DNA of 64,000 nucleotides from the NCBI GenBank assembly GCA_037962975.1, contig CM075675.1, positions 8,380,001-8,444,000 on the forward strand. The letters run 5' to 3'. Numbering within the stretch: the first letter of the stretch is position 1; each line of letters starts with the position of its first letter. This DNA comes from Clitoria ternatea (Eukaryota; Streptophyta; Magnoliopsida; Fabales; Fabaceae). Below the pieces are notes generated by a model. The model was not told the DNA's origin. It ran no database searches and saw only the letters and a program-made list of their open reading frames with translations. The position numbers and the translations under genes were made by a program. This document shows, piece after piece, positions 1-14,435 of the stretch.

Positions 1-106
1 TCCGGGGGCTAAGTGCTGACTTAAGGTGCTAATTGAAATATTAAATGTTGTTCTTTTATGATTTAGAGGCTAAGTTAGAAACCAAGATAAAAATCTGGGA
101 TGCTAA

Positions 107-290
107 GAGTGTGTTTGGTTTTTCATTTGGGTTGGTTAAACCCTGATTTGACCAACTCAAAAATAGATCCTATAGTCAAACCGAGTTTTGACTGTCTCAA
201 ATAGTGAACAATATTAACCTTCAGATTTTTTTATTTTTATAACTTCATTTCCCCAACTAGAAAGCAAATGGAAATGTTGCTTTTTAATGA
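107..290. repeat. MITE-like repeat copy, family A
   Basis: The start reads GTGTTTGGTTTTTCATTTGG and is followed by blocks that reappear as the reverse complement of 2745-2925. Two such blocks are a GTTGGTTAAACC-like block and the block GTTTTGACTGTCTCAAA. Two diverged inverted copies 2.5 kb apart suggest a non-autonomous transposon family. The outer end is not clear and no target-site duplication is certain. Confidence 0.5.
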
Positions 291-419
291 CAATTCTAGA
301 GCTTAAGTTAAAATTCAATGTGTAAATCTAAATGTCAAATGTTACTTTTGTATGCTAACTTGAGGTGCTAAATGATGTTCCAAAGTATAAATTCAGGATG
401 TTAAACGTTGCTCCTTCAA

Positions 420-1000
420 TATTTTAATATTAAATATATTACTATTTAATAAATATATTATTATTAAAAATAAATTTAATAAATATACTAAAATATATTT
501 TGAAAATTCTATTTATTAAATACATTTTTGATAATATTTATCAATGATATAATAATAAAACATATGGATTATTATATATGTATTAAATGTATTTTATAAT
601 AATTACATTTATCAAATAATAGTAGTAATATATTTAATAATAAATATTAGTAAAAATATTTTTAATAGTTATACTTTTAATAAATATATTTCAGAATTAC
701 ATTATAAATATATTATATAAAATATATTATAAAGCATATATTTTTAATAATATTTGAAATACATCAAATAGTTAGCAGGTTTAATAATAATATTATATTT
801 ATTAATAATTATATATTAATTTTTAATTAATATATTTATTTTTATTATTAAATATATATTTAATAAATATACTATTATTAAAAATATATTTAATAAATAT
901 AGGGTTAGAAATATATTTAAAAATATTATGATTATTGTATTTAAAAATATATAATATTAATTTATATTTTATCATAAACATCTATCTCATCCATGTTATA
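420..1000. repeat. AT-rich low-complexity tract
   Basis: Nearly pure A/T sequence made of shuffled TTAATAAATATATTA-type words, without a strict period and without coding signal. It lies upstream of the IQD gene and is probably decayed intergenic DNA. Confidence 0.7.
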
Positions 1001-1601
1001 TAAACTAACTAAAAATATGAGATGTTATTATATATATAAATAACTGTTGTTGTTTATAAACTTAAAAGAAGCTGTGGTTCAAAGATTTATTTTTTATTTA
1101 AAAATAAATATTTTTTTAATAAATTAATCAAAGTTAAATATTTTAAGTTTTTTTTTAAAGTACAAATATCTTATACATAAAAGAATCATATTCGAGTATG
1201 GATTAGCTCTTCGATTGAATTTTTTAACTTAACATCTCTTTATTTTCTTCTCACTATGCCTCTTCATATAATCTAATCTATGGTATCTTTATGATTTTTT
1301 TTCTAATTTTCACTGTATCAAAGTGAGTGTGAATCTTTTTATCCCTTTACAAAATTTACAGTGTTAAAGCGCGTGGTAGTGAGAGGGATGGAAGCGTGCG
1401 TGAGGTGAGAATGAACCATTAAACAAAAACCATATTCCAAATCTCCAAAGTCGTCCATTTAAGTGTTCCCAATATTCTTCAATCTTCATCACTTCCATTT
1501 CTTTCTATTCCCTCTCTCTTATCTCTCTCTCTCTCTCTCTTCAAAACTTCCAAAACCTTCCCACTCCCATAGTAACCCAACCAATGACCTGAATTCCCAC
1601 C

Positions 1602-4600
1602 ATGGGCTTTCTCCGGCGACTCTTCGGCGCCAAAAAACACCACAACCCAACAACCTCCGAACACAAACCGCCCAAAGACAAACGAAGCTGGAGCTTCGTC
1701 AAACAAACCACCAGAAACAACAAACCATCACTTAACAATTCCTTTGACCCTTCCACCTCTTCTGCTCCATTCTCCGACTCCTTGGACGCCAACAAACATG
1801 CCATCGCCGTCGCCGCCGCCACCGCTGCCGTTGCTGAGGCCGCACTCGCCGCCGCCCACGCCGCTGCTGAAGTCGTCAGACTGACCAGCGGAACTGCTTC
1901 CGGTGGCTCCACCAGCAGGCCTGCCACGGCGCCGCGTGTCCGGCGGGTTGCGGAGGAAACAGCCGCCGCCGTGAAAATTCAATCGGCGTTCCGAGGTTAC
2001 TTGGTACGTGAAAATCTTGTTTCATATTTGTTTTTGCCATGATGTCCCTGGAATATTCTATTAGTCAAATGTTGTTTCGGAAAGGAAAATAACTAACTAC
2101 GAAATATCTGGGAAATGGATTTGAATTGAATTGATACTTGTTCAGAAAAAGGGTGTGATGTTACCCAAAAAAGTACTTGTTTATAAAAAAAAGAGCAATA
2201 TTGGAAGTACTGTTTAAAAAATCCATATATAGTTTGATTATATTTTTTATTTAAAATTACAAAATTTGTTGATCTTTATGTTCTTGAAGAGAAATTTTAC
2301 TTAATTATTACCTGAAAAATTATTCTAATATGTTATTTCTTTAAGTTTGAGTTTAGAAAATAAAGTTTAGAAAGTTGATGTATATTAAAAGTGGTTTTGT
2401 ACATTTTTTAATAATGAAAACTTGAGTATGTAAGATTTTTTGGTATCATTAATTATTTTATAGATCTTGTATGGTTGGTTTTTAAAATTTTCCTCCACGT
2501 TCTTAGCGCGTCAGCTAATTTCAAATTTGTTGACTCTGATAATTTTTCTCGTTGAAATGAAATATTTTTTCCTCGGGAAACAAGACTTAGTCAACTATGT
2601 TAATTGGTTTTCAACGCTCAGTTAACTTTCCCCTATCCCAACCCAACCCAACCATCCTGTTCTCTGTCACACCTCCCGTACCTTGCCCGCTTCCAATAAA
2701 ATAAAACATGCCAAAGAAAATTTTGTCAAAATTCTATTATATTAAGTGTCTGTTTGATTTTCAGGTGTGAAAATAAAGTTGGGAAATAAAAAATTTAATA
2801 GTTGATATTGATCATTTATACCGTTTGAGACAATCAAAACTTCGTTTAACCTTAAAATCTATTTTTAAGGTTGATCAAATAGGTTTTAATCAACCGAGTT
2901 GGGTAACCAAACAAACCCTAAATATCATTTGATATAGTTAAATATCTATTAAACCAATAAATTTGTTTTTTATTGATGAAACCTAATTTATTTCACCTAA
3001 TAATCAATTAAACAATCACATACATAATAATAAAATGTTTTTTTTGGTCGAATAATAATAAAATGTTAAAAGATAGAATTTGTTTGTTGCTTTTACTTAT
3101 TTGGGGCTTTAGCGTGTGGACTCGGCCGTTTTGGGTTCCGCCGACAAATTTCAATAGAAACTTTTTTTTTTTAACGTTGTAGTTCAATAGAAACCTACTT
3201 GTACATAATCTGTACATAATAATATTGTAACTTAGTGTACATAATAATATTGTAACTTAGTAATGCACCAAAGAGTAATATTTTTTTTAAGGAAAGAGGA
3301 TTATATATATGTATACTAAAAGAGGAGTCATTCACTTATTCTAGAAGTAAATCTTTAGGATATACTTCAGCTTATAATTTACAATAAAATATGAAGTAAA
3401 TCAACTCGTAGTAATTATACATGTAAAATTTTTAAAAATTAAATATTTATAAATATATTATTTTAATAGTTAATATGTATTTGTATAAACATGATTTATT
3501 TGATAAGAATTATTTATTTAATTGTCATATTATTTCTAGTTTTAAATATAAAAAAAACAATTATTTTTACATATTAAAAATAATATTAGAAAGTAGTTAT
3601 TTGTATTAATATTTTCAAATACTTAATGTCTTGAGAATACATATAAGGATGATATGATTGGTAGATAAATATTTAATAACATTAAAAAAGTACAGTTTTA
3701 CTTATATTTTAAAATAAAAAATTTTACGAAAATTTATTTATATATAAAATCAGAGGTAATACTAATAAAATTAAATATAAAGCTGAGTAAATTTAGGAGA
3801 CTTGCAAGTAAGTGGATCGTCTCTGTCTATGGTTCAGGGTTTGGGGTAGTTATAAAACAATATTCCATGAACGAGATATAGTTTTTCATTCCTATTTTTG
3901 CATAAATGTGAAAAACATTTATCCTTTTTAATGTTATTACTGTTGTGTGCCACATGTCTTCGTATCACGTGGTTGCTGCAATTTTAGTGTGTTGAGTCAT
4001 TTTTGTGTTTTGGAGTGTGTTCTGTTCTGCTTTGTGTCTTGTACTTTGGTTCTGTCGTATCGCACATGGGTGATTTCGGTGATCCATAGGAAAATGTTTC
4101 AGTTTCAGTGAGTGTAGAGTGGTATTGTGTTGTGATTGTGAGGGGTCTGCGACTGAAATGATTCATCTCAAAGTGACCCCGTTTGAGTTTGTTCACACAA
4201 GGGTAACTAATTTGTATGTGAATATAAGCTAATGCTTAATTGAGTGTTATTCCAATGTTAACTATGATGAGAAGAAAATGAAAAATTACCCACTTCTTCC
4301 TATAACAACTTGTACTTGTCCCATAATAACTCAGAAGTATTCATTAAAGAACAACCAAGAAATGTTGATCTAATTGGCTTATTAGTGAGCTGGCATTCAA
4401 ACTGTATTCATGAGAATGAGTTCAAATTCTACCTATATCATTTTAAGGTTTGTTTTATTTTTATTTTATTTTTAAGTTTAATTATAGAACTTATTATGTT
4501 TTTGTTTTTTAAAAATATACGGGGAAAAGTGAAAATAGAAAATAGAAAATATTGTTTTTTAGTGTTTTTTATACAAAATTTTAAAAATTAAAATTAAAAT

Positions 4601-7600
4601 GATAAATTTATAATTAAAACTAAAAATAAAAACTAAAAATAAAAACTAAACGGACCCTTTGTTGGATGTTGATTCCTAACAGTTGAGCTATACTTTTACC
4701 TGATGAATCTTGATACCTAATTCACCTAAAGTTATATGCATAAAAAAATATTTTTAAATGTGTTTAGTTGATTTATAATACTAGATTAGATTAAAAAAAT
4801 ATTACATAGTTCAGGACCATCATATCATTTATGATAAGGAGAAATAAAAATATTTTAATTTATCTTTTAAGGTTGTTGTACACCTTTTAAGAAATGTAAT
4901 TAGTTTTTTTTTCTAATCTTATTTACTAATATGCCCTATCTCTTTCTATACTTAATACTACCTTTTCAATTAATGTTTTCTTGATTTAAATAAAAGATTA
5001 AGGTATAATTGATAAAAAAAACATTGCTTTGAAATCTTAAAAAGATATATATTTAAAAACAAATTCAATATTCTAAAAAGACATATATAAAAAAATGGGG
5101 AAGATATAATATTGCACAAGATTAATAATCTTGAAATATGTAAGACTATGGGGCCCACATATTTGATGAGTTATGATACTTTCCTTTCCGGTGGCCAAAG
5201 TAGAAAGACCCTTTGTAACCAAAAATAACACCAAAGGGTGAAGTGGCCCAACTCTAACCTCATTACAACCTTTGTTTTATAGGTCATGGGCCTAAAGTGC
5301 TGGTTGTTAGGCTTCCTATTGCCGAAAATATGTAATAGAGGAGTCACGCGCAAGTTCTTAACATTGGCAGGGTATGGGGATGGGATGTATTGTATTGATT
5401 TGTGTTAATCTTGTGTTTGTGTGTGTTCTTGACAAATGAAAAGCAAAAAGCCATGCTTTTCCAGGGTTAAAATAAAAAAGAGATTTTTTCACCTTACTTT
5501 ATGTGATTCTTTAACCCTTTACGTGAGAGGAAGAAGCAACTTTGGTTAAGGACACATGGACCAACATGTAATGCTTTTTTCTAAAGAAAATGGAAATAGT
5601 AATAATAAAGGGTATACAATATTCATTGAACTTAAAATGTTCACCTTTTCCCGTCCTACTATAGTGGGGTATGCGACATTGGAAGCTTCAATGAAATTAA
5701 AAGGAGCATCAATAATGGCTGGCTTTCCACTGTGTATTTATGTTTACTAATGATTACGCCCATCAACCTCAACTCCCTCCCCCACTTTTCTCTCATGTCT
5801 TTTTCCTTCTCAAATTCCATACCTTTCTAACATTCCATCTTTATGTATTCCTCATCTTGGTTTTTTGTTCAGAGGATGAAATATACTAATGGTTTTAAAT
5901 ATTGATTCTTGTATGTTATTAAAAGGGTAATAGTTGATCATTAGGCAGTCACTTTGAGATTCTTAATAAAAAAACAATGACAAGTAATTCAATGGAATCA
6001 ACCTACTCTTGTGATGGCAGTTTTGATATTAACCTTGTCGTTATAGCTTTAATACCTGTTTTGCAATCAATTGATCAAATTTTATTTTTTTAACCAACAT
6101 AAAAAGTGTTTTTTAAAATTACTTTTAAAAATTATTGATATAAAGAGATTATGATAAACATCACATTTTAAACTGGTTATAGGTCAATTTCGTGGATAGC
6201 ATTTGTGATGTGAAATTTTCAATTTTTCACTAATAGTTTTTAGATGAATATTGAAGGCAAGGAGGGCATTGAGAGCACTTAAAGCATTGGTAAAGTTGCA
6301 AGCATTGGTGAGGGGCCATATTGTGAGGAAGCAAACTGCAGATATGCTTAGGCGCATGCAAACATTGGTGAAACTGCAGTCCCGGGCACGTGCAAGTCGC
6401 GTGAACTTGTCAGATAACATGCATTCTTTCAAGTCTTCACTCTCTCATTACCCTGTAAGCAAAAGCAAACACTTCAATTCTTTTCTAATTCTTCTTTTAA
6501 TTGTTGTCTTTAGTCCCTTGATCAGTAGGAAAGGATTCGTGAAGGATGGAGAAGGTCGTGGTTAAACTCCTCTTACTGATAAAACTAATAAATTAGTTTC
6601 TAACTCATATTTTTCAACCTTGTTAGCTTTTCTCCATCACCTCATCAATTGTTGCAATTTGGAGTCAGTTACATGATAACTTTGTGTAACTTTTACAAAA
6701 GAATCCTGCAAATTAAGATGGTGCTAGAGCATGCTCCTCTAGATAGGCTTTAGGTTGGATTTATGCATTAAGATGAGACTCATTAATTAGCATGCTAAAA
6801 AAGATTGGTGATGATCACTAGTTCATTACTACAAAAAGAATAGCACATATTACCTCTGTCTCATATTAGATATTGTTAAGGTTATGTATACATTTTAAGA
6901 AAATGATTGATTGTTAGTTTCTATGATAAAATGATGGATTTTTCTAAAACACTTTTATTAAATATGTTAGAACGTGGTTGTACTAGTGTAATTATGAAAG
7001 TTAGGTGAGAGATTTTATCTGGAAATTGTTATAATTATTACACCGTCAATATTAAGAGTATAATTGGAAAGAAAGTAAATAGTAATTAAAATTGCATAGA
7101 TATTCTAAAGTGACATAATTTAATACAAATCAATATGGTAAAAGTGACAGAGGTAGTAATAACCATTAATTTTCCCACTGATTTTGTTTTTTTTTAAATG
7201 ATTGCAGGTCCCTGAAGATTATGAGCACCCACTTCGTGCCTATAGTACGAAATTTGATGGATCTTCTATCCTAAAGGTACACAAATTTCCTCCACATGAA
7301 CTACATAACAGGAACCATAGATGATTTAAATTTAAATGAAAATACAATATACTTATATACTTTGAAACATTTTGAAACTGACTGAGATTCTACTTAAAAG
7401 TAAGATGCATAATTAGTGTTTGAATAAACTGCGTAATGAAAATAAGTTTACAACAAAATTGTGAAGTTGGCTTCAACCAGGTCCATGTTACTACAACCAA
7501 CCCAAGTCTTATCTTCTTTCATATTTTACGAGCATTTAGATGATGAAAATCTATTAATTTAATTTCCCCTTCAATTGCATTCTCCATTTTGCAACATGCA

Positions 7601-8306
7601 GAGATGTAGTTCCAATGCAAATTTCAGGGACATTGACTTTGAGAGAGCAAGGTTTGGTTCCAGTTGGTTAGACAGTTGGATGGAAGAACCTTCTTTGAAC
7701 CGAATTAGAGATGCTTCATTGAGAAAAGGTCACCTTGATGATGAGAAAAGTGACAAGATTCTTGAAGTAGATACATGGAAGCCTCACTTGAATTCACATC
7801 ATCATTTGTCTTCTGGTTACAACAACGAGAATTTTGTTTCAAATGAGTCTCCATCAAAACGTTCCTCCAAGGGTCTTAATACAAGTCTCTCTTCTAGGGA
7901 GGTGTTACCCTTAGGCTCTATGAAGTTTAACAAAGGAAGAGAAGAAGCAGCTTCAAGAACTGCTGAGAGTAGTCCCCAAGCATTTTCTGCTTCCTCTAGA
8001 CAAGGAAGTGGCGTAAGGAGAGGGCCATTTACACCAACAAAGAGTGAGTGTTCTTGGGGCTTCTTTAGCGGCTATTCGGGTCATCCGAATTACATGGCAA
8101 ATACTGAATCTTCTAGAGCTAAGGTTAGGTCACATAGTGCTCCAAGGCAAAGGCTAGAGTTTGAGAGATATGGTTCCACTAGAAGGTCTATTCAAGGATT
8201 TTGGGAAGCAGGGCCTAGTAATGATAGAGATTCTGATTCTAGAGGCAAGGCCTATTCAACAATCACAAGCAGTTTGAACAGAATTGGAAGTGCCAATTTA
8301 AGGTGA
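1602..8306 (+). CDS. IQD family calmodulin-binding protein (IQ67 domain)
   Basis: Four exons, 1602-2003, 6257-6454, 7208-7276 and 7602-8306, join in phase 0 to give 457 aa; every intron is GT-AG. The N-terminus MGFLRRLFGAKK is typical of the IQD family. An Ala-rich helix follows (about residues 66-90). The IQ67 domain starts near residue 119 with VKIQSAFRGYL and continues after intron 1 with ARRALRALKALVKLQALVRG, then a second and third basic IQ-like repeat. Intron 1 falls between the 16th and 17th residues of IQ67 in phase 0, the position known to be conserved in the family. The C-terminus has a Ser-rich DUF4005-like tail including RAKVRSHSAPRQR. IQD proteins bind calmodulin and act as microtubule, membrane or nuclear scaffolds (family knowledge). 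A CT-rich leader (about 1515-1540) precedes the ATG. Intron 1 is 4,253 bp, unusually long. The exact orthologue is not assigned. Confidence 0.93.
2745..2925. repeat. MITE-like repeat copy, family A, inside IQD intron 1
   Basis: Begins GTGTCTGTTTGATTTTC and ends GTAACCAAACAAACCCT, so the ends are imperfect inverted repeats of each other. The inside (GTTTGAGACAATCAAAAC) is the reverse complement of the copy near position 107. It lies in the first intron of the IQD gene. Confidence 0.5.
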
Positions 8307-10849
8307 CATCTCACAGGTTTTATGAACGAGGACAATTCTCCTCCCCTTCTATTTTCCACAAAAAAAAAAAGAAAAAGAAGAGAAAAAAGAAACAAAAATA
8401 GAAGAGACATTAGTTTCTTTTGCTTGAGTTTTGTGTGTATGATAGCAGTTTTAGGATGTGTAAGTATTTGACCTGCACTCATGTAGTCTTTGGCCTCTCA
8501 TGATCAAATACCACTTTGTTAACTCATGATTTGGTTGTACTGAATTTTGTTATGTTAAAATTTTACAACAATATGTTTTCATTAAATGATTGCTTTCAAT
8601 AATCCAATGCTGGTTTGGAATGTGTGATTCATCGGAAGCTACATTTAACTAGTCCCTTCCTAGTTCCTAACAAAATACTGAAGTTAATAAAATAAGGGTA
8701 ATGTTATGTGAGCAATGAGACAAAGAGGCTGTAACCTGTATTGAGTAACAATGAAGTTTATATTATGAAACTAATTTTATTTTTAATAACTAAAATAGAC
8801 ACTAAATTTCAATGCATTGGATTAAAGCTTCCATGGTAAATGATGAAAGATATAGCTCGAAAAATGCATTGTAATTTTATGAAGTTTTGATGTAGAAGAA
8901 ACTTAAGACAGTCATTTAATCCAATGTTGTGAAAAAGTGCAAGTTTTAGCGAGGAGGTCTATTCAACTTCATTTCAAAATCACTTCTGGCATGCAAGTAA
9001 ATGAATACCTTCCAGTTTTACCTGCAGTTGCTTGCAGATCTCTGCAATTTTACTTTAGTCTGCTAATCTACAAATAGCTATTACTTGCCAAATGACAAGG
9101 TGGTTGTTTGTACTGGAATCTTCTTTAATTGGAACCTGTCACTGTGTCACATCAATGAAAACTTTGGGAGTGATGAATTGCTGAATTATCCAGTTTATTA
9201 TATCTTGTCCTGTATGCTGTCAATTTTATTGTAAGAATAGTCTAGTTGAATAAGGATATAGACAAAACCTTTCTTAAGAAATTTTTCATCTTCAACAAGG
9301 CTTATCTTATACAATAGACCATTATAAGGCTCAAATATTGTAAAATACTTTTGATGGTTTTCTTTATTAATCCAAAATAACCAGTATTCTTTTCTTTCAA
9401 ATGGATCACACAAATGAGTACAGAGAATTTTCTACTAATTGCTGCAGCCAACTTTCCAAATTGGTTTCCCTCTTCCATTAAATGTAGATATTTATATCAT
9501 CGGTTCCCGTTGCAAAAGAATCAAATTGGTGGATAAAATCTATCGATTCGGGGAAGCAAAATAAAAATATTATTTTGTTTGAAGAAATATTGAAGGAAGA
9601 TATTATAACTAATTAGTATTAGTACCTTTGCATAGTATTCTTATTTTTATTTCTTGGTAGAAATTTTCTTATTTATATTTAAATTTATCTAACATATACA
9701 ATCTTACACATGATAAAAAATTAAAAGTAGAATTGCACACATATTAAATAAACCTTTTTTTATTTCTCCATTGAATTCATCTAGTTTAATTTTGCCCATG
9801 TGAATCTCCCTGGCTTTCTTTATAGTTTCCTTTCGGTGGTCCATTTTACAGATATGGGCACCAAGTAAAAGGACAAAGAGTGCACATATCAAGTGACAAT
9901 GTGACATGAGACAGCATGACTCCTCTCCTTCCTTTGTTTTGTTTTGTTCCGTTTTACTTTGTTTTGTTCTGTTTTTTGTTTTTCTTGTGACTATGAGAGG
10001 GAACTGTGGCCTTGGATACTCATCCTAGGCCATACAGTTGATGACAATTGATCATGAGAGGGTTATAGAATAATAATAGTAGTAGTTGTTTCTTTTGGAT
10101 TTGCATCTCTCAGATCTAGTTTTGGACCAGGAAACACTTTTCTCTTTCTTTATATCACCTTTGTATAAAATGGCAAGTTAAAATGCACTTTTCTATCACT
10201 GCTTTGGTAAACCATGGGAGCTATTATGCCAAAATCATTTGCTTTTATCAATCATATCAAAGTTAAAAAAACTGTTTATTTGAATCCCTTTGAAATTAAC
10301 TGTTGAACTAACAACCAAAATGGTTGTCATAAATTATATTCGGGCAAATTGCTTAGTTTTTTTTAACAACAAAAAGAGTTACATTGCAAGTAACTCTGTC
10401 ATCATATCTAATTTATATGTATTAAACAAGTTGGTTAATTTAATTAAATTTGTTTGAAATTTATAATAATTTTTTGAATTTATCTATAAGATTATTATGA
10501 CTCATTATTTTATTATCTTCGTTAATTCTCCTTCACTTGATCTATCTTTACTTGTTACCTAATTATTATAAGAAAGATATATAATCTAACTGATATATCT
10601 TATTTATTTTATTTTAATTTTAAGAAAAGTTATATATCAATAGAAGTATTTTGATAAAAAATAATTAATGATATAAAATTTTAAAAATATTACCGCTTGA
10701 AGTGCACTTGTTTTTATAAATTATGCATTATTTTCTGATAAGTTTGCAACGCTAATAGATATTACCCTTTGAAGTGATTATTATTATTATTATTAGAAAA
10801 ATAGGGTTTGAATTGTTTTTTACCAAGTAGAATAAATATGTGTAGATAA
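8307..10849. other. intergenic, no gene seen
   Basis: After the IQD stop there is a purine-rich stretch (about 8350-8405) and T/A-rich sequence that should contain its 3' UTR. A TTTTG-type short tandem tract lies at about 9936-9985. No open frame with codon bias or domain similarity was found. Confidence 0.6.
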
Positions 10850-11080
10850 TGGATCCGTTTGTTTAAGCTTATTAAAAAAGTGATTGTAAAAAAGTGCTTT
10901 CTTTATAATCACTTTTTTAATAAGCAGATCAGAGTTGTTTCTTAAAATAAGCTAAAATCAACTTATTTTTAGCTTCTGTTTATTTTTAAAACTTTAAACA
11001 AACACGTTAAAATTTAAAATAAGTGTTTTTTTAATTAAAAAGCACTTATCTCTTAAAATAAGTTTAAACAAACGAGCCCA
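10850..11080. mobile_element. MITE copy 1, family B
   Basis: Terminal inverted repeats of about 17 bp: TGGATCCGTTTGTTTAA at the left and the complement of TGGGCTCGTTTGTTTAA at the right. The inside is rich in AAGTGCTTTTT/AAAAGCACTT and AATAAGCAGATCAGAGTTG. The same sequence occurs at 16942-17131. It has no coding capacity. The terminal motif and size suit a hAT- or Mutator-type MITE; the superfamily is not decided because no target duplication is clear. Confidence 0.75.
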
Positions 11081-14000
11081 ATATGATATGCGGGATAACT
11101 TGTGCAATCCATTTACAACCCAACATTGAAGAAGAAAGTTGTTTAAATTGATTTAAAAAAAGTAAAAAAAAGTTGATTATATGATGTGAGGCCTACTAAA
11201 CACAGCAGGTATTGATACATGTGAGTTGGGTGACTCATAATTAAAAGGGTTTAAATTTAAAAGTAGTTATATATAGCTAATTTTTTTTTTTACTAAATTA
11301 AGAGTATTGAGGTGTGTGTAAATAATGTTTATCATAATATTTATTGGATTGAAAATAAGTCAAACTGTCTATTGAACTCAACCCCTAACTTATTTAAGGT
11401 CTAATTTTAATAATAAGATTAAATAAAAACTTTTTAAAAAATCTATTTAATTAGAGAAGTTGAGTTTTGGACCTTTTAAAAAAATATTTTCGACCTGTGG
11501 GGTTAGTTTTTTTAAAACTTCTATATGATTTTATAAAATAAATAATAGTTTATGATATATGTTATAATTTATAAATACACATAATATTTTCTTTATATAA
11601 AATAAAATTTACAAGATTAAAATATGTTAAAATTAAGCTTTTATACACATTAACAAGATTATTTAAACTTCTTCATATTTGTTTGTTAGTATTTTTATTG
11701 GTTCTTAATGTAAATAAAACTTTTATATAGATTATCAGGATATTCAAACTTACTATATTTAAAAATATAATGTGTCAAGTAACAACGAGATAGACTCGAG
11801 TCTACAATTAAATAACAAACCAGACATATGTATTTTAAAATTTAGCTTGACCCAACATATTTTTACCTTCTAACGCTTTGTTTCCTCGACTCCCCAACCA
11901 TATTCTAAGATAGAATAGAGAGAAAGAAAGGATAAAAGATAAAAAAAGAGATTAATGGACGATTTTACCGACAACATTGTAACTTATTAGAATTATTGCT
12001 ATATTTATAGTGATTTTATAATAGTAAGAGTCTAGAATTTATAGTTATATATATGTCAAATAATATAAATATCATTATTTAAATTATGAAATTTTTTTAT
12101 TTAACGATAAAAAATATTTATTTTTCTTAAGTTTTTTATATTCACTCTGGACCTTCAAAAGATCATAAACAACCCTGCTTCTGAAATAATAAAAGTCCAA
12201 GCAACTCGAGCTGAGAGCTAAACTTGTTGAGTATAAAACTTAACTGAAATTTTAATATACCATTGAAAATTTGATTCGTGCAAATAAAACTGCGTCAAAT
12301 TTTGGCAGAAAATTTTGTATTGACTCGACTCTGAATAGATAAAATAAAAATATATAAAAAACAAAGGAGGAAAGAAAACAAGAGTTTATAATGTGTTCAT
12401 AAAATCATGAATTTGTTGAATTATTTTTCACTTCAGAAAGAGCAGTATAAATTAATGAGGAGGGTAGGTGAAGCATTATTGTTGTGTGACATATCCATTG
12501 CAAAAAGGTACAAACATTTCAAAGTTTCACGGCTTCATCATTAAAAAATTGATTAATATTAATGCATGTGCATTTCTTCAAAAAAAGATATAAATAAAAA
12601 ATCATGCATGCACGACAGAGGCATGCATTCAACAACCACCAAACAAAGTTAATATGAAGGTGGGGCATAGCAGGGCCATGGTAAACTGATTTTTGGAATA
12701 TATTTGTAGGATAACAATGGTTGCTGTTTGAGTTTGGTGCATAGACATTTAATGTGTGGCTCCTTATCAGCTTATTAAACATTGCAGTACTATATGGAAT
12801 GAATATCCTCCACCAATCCTAAACCAAAGAGAAATGAAAAATGAACCTTAAAAGTATATAAAAAGAATAAACCTTCGAAGCATGTAGAACTTTTTATGAC
12901 AAAGGCTTGATATCGGTATCTTAGCAAGAAACTACATTGCTACATAGTGATAATAAAGGTTCCATAAAACAAATAAATATTTGTTACTTTCAAATAAAAG
13001 AATGTTATCATTTAAATAGTAATTTTTATATCGCTTGAAATATGAAAACTAATCATAATACCATAAAATTAAGAGAGTAAATATCCTTATCGGTTCTGAA
13101 CTTTAGAGAAACTAGACAATTAAGTCCTTTAGATTTTTAAATATCTTCGTTAGTCCCCAAGGTTCTTCCTTGATAGGTTTTTCCCATTTAGTATCATATG
13201 ACAATGTCATTAGTAAATTGAAACGTGACATTCAGTAAATACGTAGGAGGCCATATAGATATCGAAACAGTGTCGTTTGATCAAAACAAAAACTAAAAAT
13301 TATAACTAATTAAATATTCATATACATGATACCTTCCCTTCATCTTTCCTGGGAACCCTATAAATCTCATACAGCTATCAAAACAGGCTAACCCACCCCA
13401 CACAGGTTGACCCACCATAGATTAAAATTTTTTATAACTCAACCCAATCCGGCTTACTTTCTTGAGTGAGTCAGTTTTCTCAACCATGCCCAACCAACCA
13501 ACCCACCAGGTGGCTCACGGTTGACCCACATTTTTTAAGAAAATTAAAAATCAAATAAAAATAGGAAATACCAAAAAAATATTTCTTTTATTTTCCCCAC
13601 ATTCCAATACCAAATTCCATATAAACATTATATTATATCATATAATAATTTTATTATTATGAATATGCAAACTGATGGTTCAGTCAAACTTAGAAGAGAG
13701 GATTGAATAAGTCTGAGACGTGCAGAACTTAAACTTTTGCAAGCGGGAAACACAAGACTTTTAGACCAGACTTTAAGAGATAAGAGAAAGAGAGATAACA
13801 CAACTGGTTCACTTCCAATGCAGAAACTACGTTTTCCTTCAAACTTAAAAGATTTTTCCTATGTAAAAATGTCTTTTTACACAACACAACACAACCCATG
13901 CCTTATTCTTGAATTCAGCCACTCCTGACTTAAACCCAAGTATTCTTTCAATAAGTCACTCCTAACTCAAATCTAAATATTCTTTCAAAAGTCTCTTCAG

Positions 14001-14435
14001 GCCAAACAATGTTTCCCGCAGAAACTAAGACTGACAATGCACCAAACTTTGACACAGGTTGTGATTTAAGAGTGTGTTTGTGTTTTAGATAACTTAGTGT
14101 ATAAGATGATTAAACTAAAAGAACAAATACACTAAGTAAATATCAATAAATACTCATGGGTATCCCTTACCCAACCCGTGAATAGCCGTTACCTTCTCAT
14201 ACTTATAAATACTAGTAGCGATAACATACTACTCGTCGCATCCTGTTGCCTGAGGACTACCGAGGCTGAGAATATACACTCTAATAGACAATGATGTTGG
14301 CCTGACAAATCGTCCCAAATTTTCTTAAGAACGCTGAGAGTAATGCTGAAGTATGCATTGTAAGAGTTTGATTTGATTTGCATATTTTTTAAAAATAAAC
14401 TTTAGAAGCTATTTTAATTACGTGCTTTGCTGCAG
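11081..14435. other. intergenic AT-rich DNA, no gene seen
   Basis: AT-rich sequence with short ORFs only, none with recognisable domains. It contains scattered pyrimidine-rich and simple stretches and nothing that supports a gene. Confidence 0.55.

Noticed and set aside
3984..5750. Short ORFs inside IQD intron 1
   Set aside because: Lie within a spliced intron, lack domains and have AT-driven composition.
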